DNA of 64,000 nt, taken from the NCBI GenBank assembly GCA_038049695.1, contig CP142460.1, positions 39,117,501-39,181,500 on the forward strand. The letters run 5' to 3'. The notes beneath the pieces were generated by a model, which was not told the origin of the DNA, did no database searches, and saw only the letters and a list, made by a program, of their open reading frames with translations. This DNA comes from Cinnamomum chago (lineage: Eukaryota; Streptophyta; Magnoliopsida; Laurales; Lauraceae). The first letter of the stretch is position 1. Every line of letters starts with the position of its first letter. Below, piece after piece: positions 33,848 to 45,900 of this stretch. Made by a program: the position numbers and the translations under genes.

Positions 33848-36800
33848 CCCGTCTTGCCCGTGTATTTATTGTACTTGATTAATTGCATATGTCTCGATTG
33901 TATTTGACCTATGAGTCGGCACCACTAAGCTTGGATAACCCTGTTGGTCTGATCCACCGACTTGGAGACCCCCCTCTTGTCCCGCCAGCTGCAGTTTGGA
34001 TCCCGCTACCCGGTTATTACCGTGGTCTTGTCCCGATACCGTAGATTGTTACTGTGGTCCCCGATGCCCGGCTCGCTACCGTGGTCATGTATAGTATATG
34101 TATATGTATTTATAAGATCCACTGTTTCTCCTCACCTCGAGTGACTGAGATCAGTGCCTAGTTATTGCTCTATCACTTTAGTGATAGAGTACTTAGCTTC
34201 GTGTGGTTGCCATCTTGATTGTTTCCCGTTCCCTTGGTTACCTTTACATGTTTTATGATGCATACTCGTATTTGAATAAATGTTTTATCTTGTTTAGAGA
34301 AATTGTCATTTAAACAGGTTCAATTGTTTTTGGAGGCAAATTCACGTATTTTTCATATTGTCATTGTGTTTTATCCATTTGCCAAACCGTCGTGTTTGAC
34401 CTACTCTTTGGTACTCAGGTCCCGTTGTCGGTTATCCCGAGGAGGAGCACGAGGAGGCGGTCGTAGAACCGCAACAGTTAGTTGAGTGGCGTGCTGATGA
34501 CGTCATGTAGACGTTTGGTGGCTATGAGAGACTTTATATTTTGGGAAACTATTTAACCACTCTTTGGATTGGTATTTTGTTTATATTGGCCTTTGTTGGC
34601 CTCTATTTTTGGGAAGTGTAATTAAATGATATTTGTATAAACTTTAACTTACTTTGGGTAACATGCTAACGATCATTGCTCATTCTGATACTTGTTTATA
34701 CATGTGACTTATCTTGTGATTAGAGGTGAATTATCATTTGATTTGCTACACGCTTCCGCACTTAAAAGAAATATTCATTTATGGCTGTGATATCCTCACC
34801 GCGAACACCTGTGGGAAATTAAATAAATGTATGAAATCATTAAATGTGTACTATCATCATCATTAATAATGTCCCGATCCCGGATCATAACGTGGGGGGG
34901 GGGGCGGTCCGGGGTCGCGACAAGGAGGGCCTCTTGATCCTCTAATTTCTATAGGAATGAGCCACTATTTATAGCAAAAAACTGCTCAACAGCTAGTCCT
35001 CGGTCGACCTGGCCTTCAACGGTCATAAAACTAACTGTTTTAAAAGAAGCCCAACAGCTCTTTACCCGGTCGACCCACAGTGGGCTCCGTCAACCGGGTC
35101 CATGGGCTCGGTCGACCGAGCACACTGCAGGTCGACCCGGGCCCAGGGACCAAATTCCCTTAAAATTCATATTTCAAAGTATTTCTTGAAGGGAACTTTT
35201 GGGCCACTGAATCAAGCTTGGAAACATGGTTTAAATCAAACTAAGAGGATTAAAACCATGAAAACATAAAAAGCATAAATTGATTTAAAAGATTTAAAAC
35301 ATAGGCTATCTTGATTTATAAAAATTCTTTTCAAATCTAATTGCATCCAAGTTTAAAAAACAAAACATGCATAATTCAAGATTTCTAGAAGTCTTAAAAA
35401 CAATGCATGTATAAATCAAGATTTCAAGTTTTTCTAAATCAATGCATGTGTGTAAATTCAAATGATGCTAAAATGATAATGCATCCATCAAATTGCAATA
35501 CACAAAATCCCTAACAGATGCGGAAGCTAACAAAAGAAATCACCACAAGCATACACCATCACACAATGATTTATTGTGGTTCGGCCTCAATGCCTACATC
35601 CACTACCGGCTTGTGATCCAACACCCCACCGGATTTCCACTATTTATGCTTTTCAGTTAGCTAAGTAGCAACCTTTACAACGTTGTTTTTCTAGGCTAAA
35701 CAACAACCTATCAATGTGCTTTTCTAGGCTGAGCAATAACCTTTACAAGATGCTTTTCCAAGGCTAAGCAATAACCTCTACACTATGCTTTTCTTAGGCT
35801 AAGCAATAAACTTTACAATAGAAAAGATTTCTCTTGAAGAAGTGTCTGAACAAACACTCAAAGAGATAAAATTAAAGCTCAAATACAATGCCTCTTAAAT
35901 AGGCGGATATGAAAGTGAAAAACTAACTCACACAAACACTAAATGACTGCAAAGGTGTATGCTCATGATGTGTGTGTGTGTGTGTGATAACTTCAATCAA
36001 GTTAAAAAGTAAGATCTATCAATATATGCTCAAAGCATTTAAAAGTTTAAGGCACATAAAAGATTTTGATTGAAGTGAAATGCAAATCACATGTATGGAT
36101 ACAAACTTGTTAATGATATGAAAATCAAAGGCTCACAAGTTGTATGAAATTAATTAGCTCTAAACATGTGATGCATGTGCAATGTTGTTTTCAAAACTAA
36201 ACAAATTTAACTAAAGTTCAAATGAATGAAAACAACAAATAAAGATTCAACCAAGTAAATGAATCATGCTATAAAAGAAATCAAAGATTTTGGCTAACCA
36301 TGATTAAAGAAGATTTTAAAACAACTTGGTTTGAATTCAAGGGTGAAGAATCCAATCCAACTTAGATCAAAGATTAAATGAAGAATGGATTCAACACATC
36401 ATAGTTATCATGCTAAAAATCATTTACCAAAGATTTAAACAAAGCATCTAACATATGATTAAGAAATGGTAAAGCTTACTTAGAGATTTAACTTCATTAA
36501 TTCAAACTTTAGCTTTCCAAATGACCCCTTGGTCTCTCTTAGTTCATCCACTTTTCCTTGTCTCCAAACACCTCAAGGATGGCTTAAAAATTCCTAACTT
36601 TGGCAAAGGAATGAACTTCATTTTATAGCCAAAAAGTGCCCAGGCTAGTCCCCGGTCGACCTGGACCAGCGCCCGGTCGACCGAGTACTTAACAGTCATA
36701 AATAGCCATTTGAAAAACTGCTTTTAGCGGGGGCCAGAGACCACCGGTAAAAGTGGTTTTGGCCACCAGTATAAGTCCTGTTTTCCCAAAAATGTGTTTT

Positions 36801-37143
36801 TAAAAGTAATTTTGGTTGAGAATTTTTGAGCCATTAAATCAAGCTTGGAAACATGTTTTTAATCATTCTAAGGGTTTTAAAACATGAAACATAAAAAGCC
36901 AAAAATGATTCGAAACTTTAAAACCAATGCCTTGCTTAATTAAAAAAAAAATTCTTTTCAAATTTAAATGCATCAAAGATCTAAAACCAAATATGCATGA
37001 AACATGATTGCTAAAAGTGTTAAAACCAATGCATGTGAAAATCAAGATTTCAAGATATTCTAAATCAATGCATGTGTGAAAATTCGAATGATGATTAAAA
37101 TGTTATTGCATCCATCAAATTGCAAAACATAAAATCCCTAACA

Positions 37144-39451
37144 TTAATTACAAAGAAAAAGGCCACACTAAAACTAGGCCTAAACAAAAGTATAATAAAA
37201 CCAAAAGATGAAACTAGTCAGACAAGGTATGAAGGGTCTCATGTACGGGGTCGTTATGGCTATACAATGTCGTCCGTACTGTACTCTAGGAAGTCATCAG
37301 ACTGATCTGCCTGAACTTCTTCCGTCGCCTCCTCTTCCTCGGGGTAGAAAGGCTCGGTACCTATGCACCAAGACTAGCATCATTAACACAACGGTTGGCA
37401 AGCATATAGATATATAAATCACCAAAGATATGCAGTACTAAAGAGAGTAAACGATAAACAAAATCATGTGAAATGCATTGCATTCTGATCGTAAGAAATG
37501 CATGGCATTCGAATCATAAACAGACTATCAAAGTAGGCGGTCCACATATGCTAATCACCATGGGATAGTGTCATTGCCCTCCCTTACTCACATTGAGTTG
37601 TGGTGGAGATATAAATAGTTTGGGATCATAACCCTTCAATCAAAGTGTTCAAAGTGGTGTCCATTACACCAAATCCGAACTGCAGACGGTCTTCTTGGGC
37701 TCATGCGGCTCGGGCCTCGTGGGCTCTAACCTAGTCTTACCTCAAGGTTCTAAATACAAGTCCTCTTACAGGTGGTGCCCCAGCTGTGTTGAATGTTAAC
37801 AGCTGAGTGGTGCCTGACACAAAGAATCCTAAAAGAACATCGGTGAAGGGTTAGGTTCTCTTGTACGAACATTATTCAACAACATTAGATAAACCACTTT
37901 ATTCCAATCAAATCAAACTTCAAACAAACTTCAATAGTAGTTCTCTTCAAGCCTTACAATCAAAGCCCCCTAGCCTCAACACTTCAAACAAACCTCAGAA
38001 CAAACGGAACATCAAAAGGGGTCCAAGTCCATTGTCTAAGTTCTCAATGTGATCCCCAAACAAACTAAACCAACAGAACTAAAGAACATGTTCGTTACAT
38101 GTAGATAGTACCAGATGGTACAATTCGGAATAAAAAATGATAAACAATCCAATCATAAGTACAATGTTAATCCTGAACCATCATACAACCTATTCAGTCA
38201 ACAAAAGGGCTAGGGTTCACGATACCCGATCGAACAATCTTCGTGCATAGATTTAAAGAAGGGTGTCCCGTTGTCCCGTACCATTCAAGATTGAACTAGG
38301 TTAAGTATTGATACAACCGGATTAACCGTGAAGAATGTCTGCTCAAACATCCTCACAATAAGTCAATGAGTCCACAAAAGAGTAACCAAGTTCCACCTAA
38401 GTCCATCCAAGAATAGGGTAAAAATCCCTTCTAAAAAGGAATTCCGCAGTTATCTCGGTCAACCTGGTCATTGGCCGGTCGATCGCGTACACAGTGAGCA
38501 CCTGAGAAGGCTAGGTCGACCTCTCCCATGTATGCCCGGTCGATCGAGAGCTAGGCCGGTCAACCGGCAGTTGTAAATGTAAATGGGTGATAGTGTTTTG
38601 GTCAGGTTCCAGAGAACCAGACCCTGTATGGCTGGTCAACTGAGGTCCCTCGTCGGTCGACCGCGTGCACTATGGAAACAGAGCCCAGGTTCTGTTTCTG
38701 CAGTGAAATGGGGTCATTCCCTTTCCTTCTTCCCTGAACCTGATTACCAGTCCATGCAGGGATAAAAACCATCTAACTACATCTAACAAATCTAGCTAAT
38801 CAAGTCATTAACATCTAAATCCATTCAATTAGGCTAATAAACCAAATTATCATGTTTTTAAACCTCTAAAGCATCAAATGGGCAAAGAACATCTAAATCA
38901 TGATTTTTCCATAAAAATCAAGGAAGACAAACATATCAAGGATAAATATAACTATTTACTTGCCTTAAATGAAGTGCTAGGCCAAAAACCAAGAAGAAAT
39001 TTGGGAAGAAAACCTCTTTGAAGCTCCAAGAAGAAAAGGCAACTCTCAAAACCCAAATCACTCCTATAAATGCATGGGCTTTACTAATTAGCCCATTTGG
39101 CCTTGGGTTGGGTTTGGGTCAAACTTTGGGTCGGGTCCAAGGTTCACAATAGATGATTTTCGGGCCTCTTCAACGCGTCGAATCGAAACACAACTGACGA
39201 CTAAAGTTCGTGAAATGTCAAGACCTACCCGATGCACCCAAACTCACAAAACTCATATTCTCATAAAATTCCATGAAAACTTCTCAAATAGCAAATCAAC
39301 CCTCTATTCTACCCAAATGCACTCCGAATCGTGCGAGACTTCGCACACGAGATTCAATGTTAAACCCGACTTGCTAAGACTCTAAACACACTTACTAACT
39401 AATCACACACTTAATTATAATTAATAGAAGATTAAGGGACGGGATGTTACA
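37144..39451 (-). mobile_element. E: 3' LTR of a gypsy chromovirus, partial
   Basis: The sense strand starts TGTAACATCCCGTCCC at 39451, right after the polypurine tract, and runs down to 37144 where C8 is inserted. The LTR end is lost with the C8 left side. A CpG palindrome cluster lies at 38456-38663. Several 60-codon frames here are chance. Confidence 0.82.
38456..38663. promoter_or_regulatory. CGGTCGATCG/CGGTCAACCG palindrome cluster in the E LTR
   Basis: Related 10-bp words start at 38456, 38476, 38513, 38537, 38557, 38633 and 38654. Adjacent spacings are 20, 24, 20 and 21 bp where the words are grouped. Several copies are imperfect palindromes. Confidence 0.65.
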
Positions 39452-39452
39452 T

Positions 39453-39468
39453 CCTCCCCCCCTTAGGC
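39453..39468 (-). promoter_or_regulatory. Polypurine tract of E
   Basis: The sense strand reads CCTAAGGGGGGGGAGGA directly before TGTAACATCCC of the 3' LTR. Confidence 0.75.
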
Positions 39469-39487
39469 TATTTGGTCCTCCAAATAT

Positions 39488-39811
39488 CTAACACACCTCT
39501 GGCAATAACTCTGGATACTTTTCCTTGACTGGATCTCTGAGTTCCCAAGTCGCTTCCCTTGGACTGTGATGCTCCCACTGTACTTTGACCCAATGAATGG
39601 TCCTTGTCCTCAACACTTGCTCCTTCGTATCAATGATCTTCTTCGGTCTCACCACGAATGTAACATCTGGTTGACCATCCAAAGGTTTGTGACGTAGCAC
39701 GTGTGAAGGGTCTGGAATGTACTTCCTCAGCAAAGAAATGTGAAAAACTCCGTGAACTCCTGCTAACTCTGCTGGTAATATCAATCTGTAAGCCACTTCA
39801 CCAACGGGCAT
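39488..39811 (-). pseudogene. E chromodomain region
   Basis: The frame includes VAYRLILPAELAGVHGVFH, HISLLRKY and the chromodomain pattern W....SPREATWELRD, and ends at the natural stop. The start falls in a different frame from the upstream integrase because of an indel, so the GPF/Y module of the integrase is broken just before it. Confidence 0.85.
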
Positions 39812-40175
39812 GTCGATCTCAAACGGTCCAATGTATCCAAGCCAATTTTCCTTTCTGACCGAATGTCATAGTTCCTCTAGTCGGTGAGACTTTGAGAAAC
39901 AACTTGTCTCCAACTGGAAATTCCAAATCTCTCCTCTTGGGGTCTGCGTAGCTCTTCTGACGGCCTCTTGCAATCTTCAATTTGTCGATGATCTGCTTCA
40001 CCTTCTCACTGGTATCACTGATGAACGAAGGTCCGTGAGAACTCCGAACACCAATCTCTTCTCAACAAATCGGGGTCTTACACTTCCGTCCTTACAATGC
40101 CTCAAACAGTGCCATCTCGGTACTGGAGTGATAGCTGTTGTTGTAAAAAAATTCACACAAAGGAAGACTATTCTC

Positions 40176-40943
40176 TCAGTCAATCCCAAAATCAAGAACA
40201 CATGCCCGCAACATATCCTCCATAGTCTGATTAGTCCTCTCAGTTTGTCCATCGGTCTGAGGGTGATATGTTGTGCTGAAGTTCAATGTCGTACCCAAAG
40301 TTGCTTGCAAACTGACCCAAAATCTGCCCACAAACCTCATATCCCTGTCTGAAACAATGAAATCCGGAATTCCTTGCAATTTGACTATATTGTCAATGTA
40401 CTTGTTTGCCAAAACATCCATGGATCCTCTCATCTTCATAGGAATGAAGTGCGCTGACTTGGTGAGTCTGTCAACAATCACCCAAATGCTATCACTGTCC
40501 CTCATGGGTGGCAATCCTACATCGAAGTCCATGGTGATGTGCTCCCACTTCCATTTTGGTGTTTTCAATGGTTGGAGTAACCCTGGAGGTTTCTGATGCT
40601 CAATCTTCACTTGTTGACACACTAGACATCTCGAGACAAATCTTGCAATGTCTTTTTTCATGTTGTTCCACCAGTAAAAACTTCTCAAGTTCTGGTACAT
40701 TTTGGTACTCCCTGGGTGAATAGCATAACGAGAATGGTGTGCCTCAATCATAATCTCGTTCCTCAAATCATGTACACTTGGTACACATAATCTGTCTTGG
40801 TAATACAACACTACATCTATGAGTCTGAACTCTGGCCTTTTTGTTATGTTGTCTATCAGTCTGACTAACTCTAGATCTTCTGTCTGACTGCTCTTGATTC
40901 TATTAAGAATCTTTGGTTCCCAAGTGTGAATATTGGCAACCAT
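40176..40943 (-). pseudogene. E integrase, zinc finger and catalytic core
   Basis: The 255-codon piece has the HHCC zinc finger (H..H in HHSRYAIHPGST and CLVCQQ), the first catalytic Asp (ITMDFD), the second (VSDRDMRF) and the Glu (HPQTDGQTERTNQT). All three catalytic residues are kept, but the frame stops at 40176 where B2 has a tryptophan, and further stops follow. Confidence 0.9.
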
Positions 40944-40961
40944 GACTCTTTCACTCTGAGG

Positions 40962-41351
40962 CTAGAACTCTATGGCCAAATCTCTGAATAACTTTGTCAA
41001 AGACCACTCTGTCTGTAAGTATCCGGTATTCGTTATCTTTCTGCTCAATGCATCTGCAACCACGTTTGCTTTTCCGGGATGATACTTTATCGGAAAATCG
41101 TAGTCCTTGATGTATTCCATCCATCTGGTCTGCCTCATATTCAAATCCTTCTGTCCAAACAGATTTTGAAGACTCCTGTGATCCGAGTGAACCTCGAATT
41201 TCTCCCCGTACAAGTAGTGTCTCCACATCTTCAGTGCCATAACCACTGCTGCAAGCTCCAGGTCATGAGTAGCGTATCTCTTTTCATGTTCTTTCAGCTG
41301 TCTGGATCCGTAGGCCACTACTTTTCCTTCCAACATGAGTACGTATCCCAA
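40962..41351 (-). pseudogene. E RNase H fragment
   Basis: The frame shows [20 protein letters not shown], the [17 protein letters not shown] helix with its catalytic Glu, HSDHRSL and VADALSRK. The first RNase H aspartate (FTDA) lies upstream of the stop at 41361. It would degrade the RNA strand during cDNA synthesis. Confidence 0.9.
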
Positions 41352-42979
41352 TCCAATGCCTCAAGCGTCTGTAAAAAACACAAATCCTCCATTTCCCGTA
41401 GGTAACAAAAGAAAAGGTGATGTGGTCAATCTGGTCTTCAGCTCCTGAAAATTAGCCTCACACAGCTCTGTCCACACAAAAGGAACATCTTTCTTTGTTA
41501 ATTTGGTCGATGGAGCTACAATACTGGTGTTGGAAGTAGGTGGGCCTCGTGGATAGGTTTTCAAAACTTTTTGACCCACTTGACTCATGGATCAACTATC
41601 CAGAAGGCTATAAAACCCAATCCAGGATCCATGTCCTCAATCTCAACCATCATGATCAGTAAATAAACCTACCTAGAAGATAGAACAGCAGCCAACATGC
41701 ATCCATAAAAAGTCTACAACGTGCAAGGAAGTAGATTATACCTTTGGAGCTCTGTTGTGCTCTAATGGAGAAGTTGCGTCTTTCTTTGATGACGAAACAC
41801 TTTCATATATCAAACAAGAATATCCAAAACCTATTGATCTTCCACGCTATGACCCTCTTATCAGATCTTTTTTCTCAAGAAGATGAGTGGAATCTCCAAG
41901 AGAAAACTCTACTAGAAACTCCAAGGAACTAGAACAGAACTAGAGGAGAAGGAAATTTGTGCAACTCTTGCACTAGAGAAGGGGCTGGGCGTGGGATACT
42001 ATATTGGACGTCCAAGGGGGACTCTTTCCCTTTATATAGCCCTCAAAACTCCTTTTCTTTCTCTCCTACTAATTGTATTAAAAGTCACACTTCCACACTA
42101 ATTAGTAGCTTACTATTACTATTATTAGAAGTCTCACTTCAAATAGAAATAGTAACTTTCTAATTCCTTTCTTTTGGAGTTTAAGTAGAATTAGTAATGA
42201 TCCAATCTTGGGCTAGCGTAGGGACCACTAGGGATTCCAAAGAAAGCTGGCTCCAATTGGGACACGCGACCCTACAGCTCATGTGCAATCCGGGCACACA
42301 GTTAATTGCAAATAATACCACTATATAAATGCAATTGCACGCAAGTCTTAGGAATAAATTACAATGAAGACCCTAAACTTTCCAATTACCACAAGTAGGC
42401 CCCTCTATCATTATCCATGGATCAATTAGAATAAATCTATCCCATCCAATCCTAGATCCACATCTTATTATCCTTGAGCCCCAATTAATCACAGTGATCA
42501 TCAGTACCATCCAACTAACTCTTAATCGAGATGGGTGCGCACTTACTAATGATATATCCATTAATTGGCACAAGGGGATAATATAGATAGATTCCATCTT
42601 GATCATTGTATGTTCCCACAGTCCTACTACCACGTACCCAGGACACCGAGGTGTTGACCTGCAGTTGGCTCACTCATTAGTGACTCAAAGCAAATGAATA
42701 GACAGAAACTTGAGTTCATCAATGTCTCGGGATTGAGAGCCTATTGCTAGGGAATTATGAGAGCAAACCTTAAAATCGAGACAGTATTCATAAGGTGCTT
42801 CTCATGGTCCTTCAATACATCCAATGTACCAACACTATAATCCGGAATCTTACATTCTGATGATCGAGACAAATCACGCTATCTCATAGTGATCAAAGTG
42901 TTACAACCTTATCAGATGAGATGCCCAGTCTCATCACTGGTTGTGAAGATATTTTTAAGTATAAGATTTGTGACACATG

Positions 42980-45900
42980 TGTTAGATTGTGTGGTCTCAA
43001 TCCATCAGTTGATATAATAAATTGATTAATTTCTTTATTTATCAATAAAATCATGCTTTCCTTTCATGAGATGAATGGTATTTTATTACTTAATGCACAT
43101 GACCAATACATATGACGTGATGGTTCATGAGATGAACCGGGTCCCATTGGTATATTAGATGTGATATATGTATATGGATGAGATCCACATACGGGAGACA
43201 TGTGTTTCAAATCTTATACTTAAAAATATATTCACAACCATTGATGAGACCGGGCATCTCATCTGATAAGGTTGCAACACTTTGATCACTATGAGATAGT
43301 GTGATTTGTCTCGATCATCAGAATGTAAGATTCTGGATCATAGTGCTAGTACATTTGATGTATTGAAGGACCATGAGAAGCACCTTATGAAATATTATCT
43401 TGATTTAAGGACTGCTCTCATAATTCCCTAGCAATAGGCTCTCAATCCAGAGACATTGATGAACTCAATCCAGAGTCACCAATGAGTGAGGTCAACTGTA
43501 GGTCTACGCCTCGGTGAATTGGGTACGTGGTAATAGGACTGTGGGAACATCCAATGGTCAAGATGGAATCTATCTATATTATCCCCTTGTGCCAATTAAT
43601 GGATTTGTCATTAGTAAGTGCGTACCCATCTCGATTAAGAGTTAATTGGATGGAACTGATGAACACTGTGATTAATTGGGGCTCGAGGATAATAAGATGT
43701 GGATCTAAGATTGGATGGGACAGATTAATTCCAATTGATTCATGGATATTGATAGAGGGGTCTACTTGTGGTAATATGGAAGTTTAGGGTCTTCATTTTA
43801 ATTTATTCCTAAGGCTGAAGTGGAATTGCATTTATATAGTGGTATTATTTGCAATTAACTATGGGCCCGGATTGCACATGAGATGTGGGGTCGCGGTGTC
43901 CTAGTTGGAGCCAGCTTTCTAAGGAATCCTTAGTGGTCCCCAGCTAGCCCAAGATATTAGAAAGATTCTATTCTTACTTGAACTCTAAAAGGAATGAATT
44001 AGAAAGTTACTATTTCTATTTGAAGTGGGACATCTAATAGTGGTAATAGTAAGCTACTAATTTGTGTGGAAGTATGACTTCTAATGCAATTAGTAAGAGA
44101 ATCTTAAGAGGAGACCTTAAAAGCTATAAATGGAGTCTATTGTTAGACCCCCGACCCAGACTAATTCGATTAGTGTGCGATTAGTGTGTGTTTAGTCCTA
44201 AGTGGGTTTAGTTGTCGTTGGGTTAGAAATAATTAGTTTAGTTCTTGATATAGCTTTGGGAATTTTGTGGACGTTTAGTGTTAGTCAAACACACACAGGA
44301 AGGCATGAGTGCACGTGTAAGCTTGGGAGGATCGTATCGGTTTCCGTCTTTAATTGTGATTTTGATTTCATTTGAATGATTTTACTAAGTGTTACAACTT
44401 GCGTTTTCAGTCCATTCATGTTTGAAGCCCAAAAACCCAAATTCTGGCCCAAAAAGGGTAAAATTGTCTTTTATACACAAATTTGGACATAATTTTCGAG
44501 ATCTCAAAACCATGTCAAAAATATACTTTTTGGAAACTAGATATTTCGACGATCATTTTATCCTTCTTCGTCGAGTTTATTCGAGGCCCGCAAAATCATG
44601 TTTTCATTGATAAAAGATTTGGCCATTGGGCCCCATTTGCTAAGGTTTTAAGTCAACTCTTTCCTTCTTTCCCTCTTTCATTCTCAAACCCTAACCCTAG
44701 AGCAGCCAAGAGGAGAAACCTTTTCTCTCCACTTTATTTCTCTTGAATGATCAGGCTAGAAGACTCCAAATGGAATTCCAAGACCATCATCTTCTTCCTC
44801 TCACCATAAGCTTTCCATTGATGCAAATTTCTTGAAGTTTCTAGTTGGGCAAGAGCTTCATTTTCTTCCTTCTCTCTTATTTGGCCTTTTCTAGGTAAGA
44901 GCTCCAACCCATCTCTTTAATGGAGCCTTTTTGGTTCCTTAAGATCTTGTTTTTCATATTGCAAACCCTTTTGTGAAAATGAGTTCCTTGTTTTCAAGAT
45001 TGAGTGAGTTTTGTTTGGTTTTCATGGGTTTTTGTAGTCTTTGGATTAGCTTGAGTGGAAGTGCTTGGAGAAGTTGTGACATCTTGGACTAAGGCAAGTA
45101 ACCAATCTAGGATAGATGATAGCATGTGTGTATTTGATTTGTTTTCTTTTCATTCTTCTCATTTCATTGGAAATTTATGTCTTGAATGGAAAATTTGGGG
45201 ACTTTGTTTTAGATTGGAGAATGGGAATGTGATGCCTCAATTTGTGCTATGAAATGTGTGTTTTAACCCTTGGAGAGCATGTGGGCTCAGGGAGTTGCAG
45301 GTTGAATGAGAAACAAGAAGAAAAGAAGAAGAAATGAAAGAAAATCTGAATTGAACTGCACTTCCCATGCAGTTACAGTCAACCGATGGCCAGCTGGTGG
45401 CTAGCCGAAATCCCTATTTCGGCTAACCGCGAGATGACCAAGCTCGGCGGTTCCCTTTCTAGAAGCTTGCATTTTGACAGTGGGTTTCGGTCAGCGTGAC
45501 GGTTAGCTAGTGGCTAGCTGAAATCCCCATTTCGGCTAACCGTTGGCCAACCGAACTCCTTACGGCTCCTTTTCCAGAGAGCTAAGTCTCAGACCTGAGT
45601 TCCAGCGGTCAACCTGTCGGTCAGCTTGCAGCTAGCCACCATATTCCATTTCGGCTAGTCGACAGCTGACCGCGAGCTGACCGAAATTGAAAAAATGCCT
45701 GTTTTGAAGAGTATTTGTAAGAATAAAAACTAGAACATGTTAAGTGACCTTTAGCCTGATATTGTGCACTCGAAACCTGAGATGTCTTTGAACTTCTAGG
45801 GCACCGTTTCTTTTTTAAATTCCAACATTTGGGCTTCGTTTACACAGATCAACCAAAGGTCCTTACATGTACTTGATAGGCTTTGTGTTCGTACTTCGGT

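Larger units (their letters stand above)
31331..34922 (+). mobile_element. D2: complete solo LTR of the D gypsy family
   Basis: Starts TGTAAGACCCCGACCC, ends GGGGTCGCGACA, and is flanked by AGGAG (31326-31330 and 34923-34927). It is 3592 bp, of which 562 bp are a nested MITE and its target repeat. It shares with family B the terminal words, the block at 31708-31759, the 'GATTTGCTACACGCTTCCGC' segment and the TCCTCACCGCG block near the end. The open frames at 32421-32933 follow palindromic repeats on both strands and are not credible genes. Confidence 0.95.
29982..35516 (-). mobile_element. C9: solo LTR nested in the C8 LTR, holding D2
   Basis: The sense strand starts TGTTAGGGATTTTGTG at 35516 and ends GGACTTTCA at 29982. 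The flanks are GATGT (29977-29981) and GATGC (35517-35521), a target repeat with one later change. Without D2 it is about 1.94 kb. It has the C-family tandem repeats, the CCACTATAAAT box and the palindrome cluster (35005-35140). Confidence 0.92.
25703..37143 (-). mobile_element. C8: gag-only Sirevirus-like element with nested insertions
   Basis: On the minus strand: 5' LTR (37143 to 29853, split by C9), primer site, gag pseudogene, long non-coding interior, polypurine ladder, and the start of the 3' LTR (26278 to 25703), which is truncated. No protease, integrase, RT or RNase H coding is visible, so the element could move only with proteins from elsewhere. TTAAT (37144-37148) is the expected right target repeat within E; the left one is lost. 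The matching parts of the two LTRs (25703-26278 and 36570-37143) are nearly identical. Confidence 0.88.
29853..37143 (-). mobile_element. C8 5' LTR, split by C9
   Basis: Two parts, 29853-29981 and 35517-37143, join at ...ACAAGATG/CGGAAGC, a junction that is continuous in C7 (near 54900). The sense start TGTTAGGGATTTTATG is at 37143 and the end GGACTTTCA is at 29853. Length without insertions is about 1.75 kb. Confidence 0.9.
39488..41527 (-). pseudogene. Pol fragment of E: RT end, RNase H, integrase, chromodomain
   Basis: One reading frame from 41527 to about 39820 is interrupted by stops at 41361, 40962, 40176, 40092 and 40062; a frame shift near 39815 then leads into the chromodomain frame. 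The 5' side (gag, protease, most of RT) is missing because A-left inserted at 41528 and the far side is lost. The protein closely resembles B2 pol in the RNase H and integrase parts but the LTRs differ, so E is a separate chromovirus lineage of the same broad type. Confidence 0.9.

Noticed and set aside
33598-33907. Arg/Ser/Gly/Pro-rich frames on both strands (also 33184-33447).
   Set aside because: They translate the GGTCCGGTCC repeat of the hAT MITE.
42373-42633. An 86-codon frame with a close match on the other strand at 43527-43787.
   Set aside because: Both are the same segment of the A LTR in opposite orientation. There is no start context, no domain, and the frame is short.
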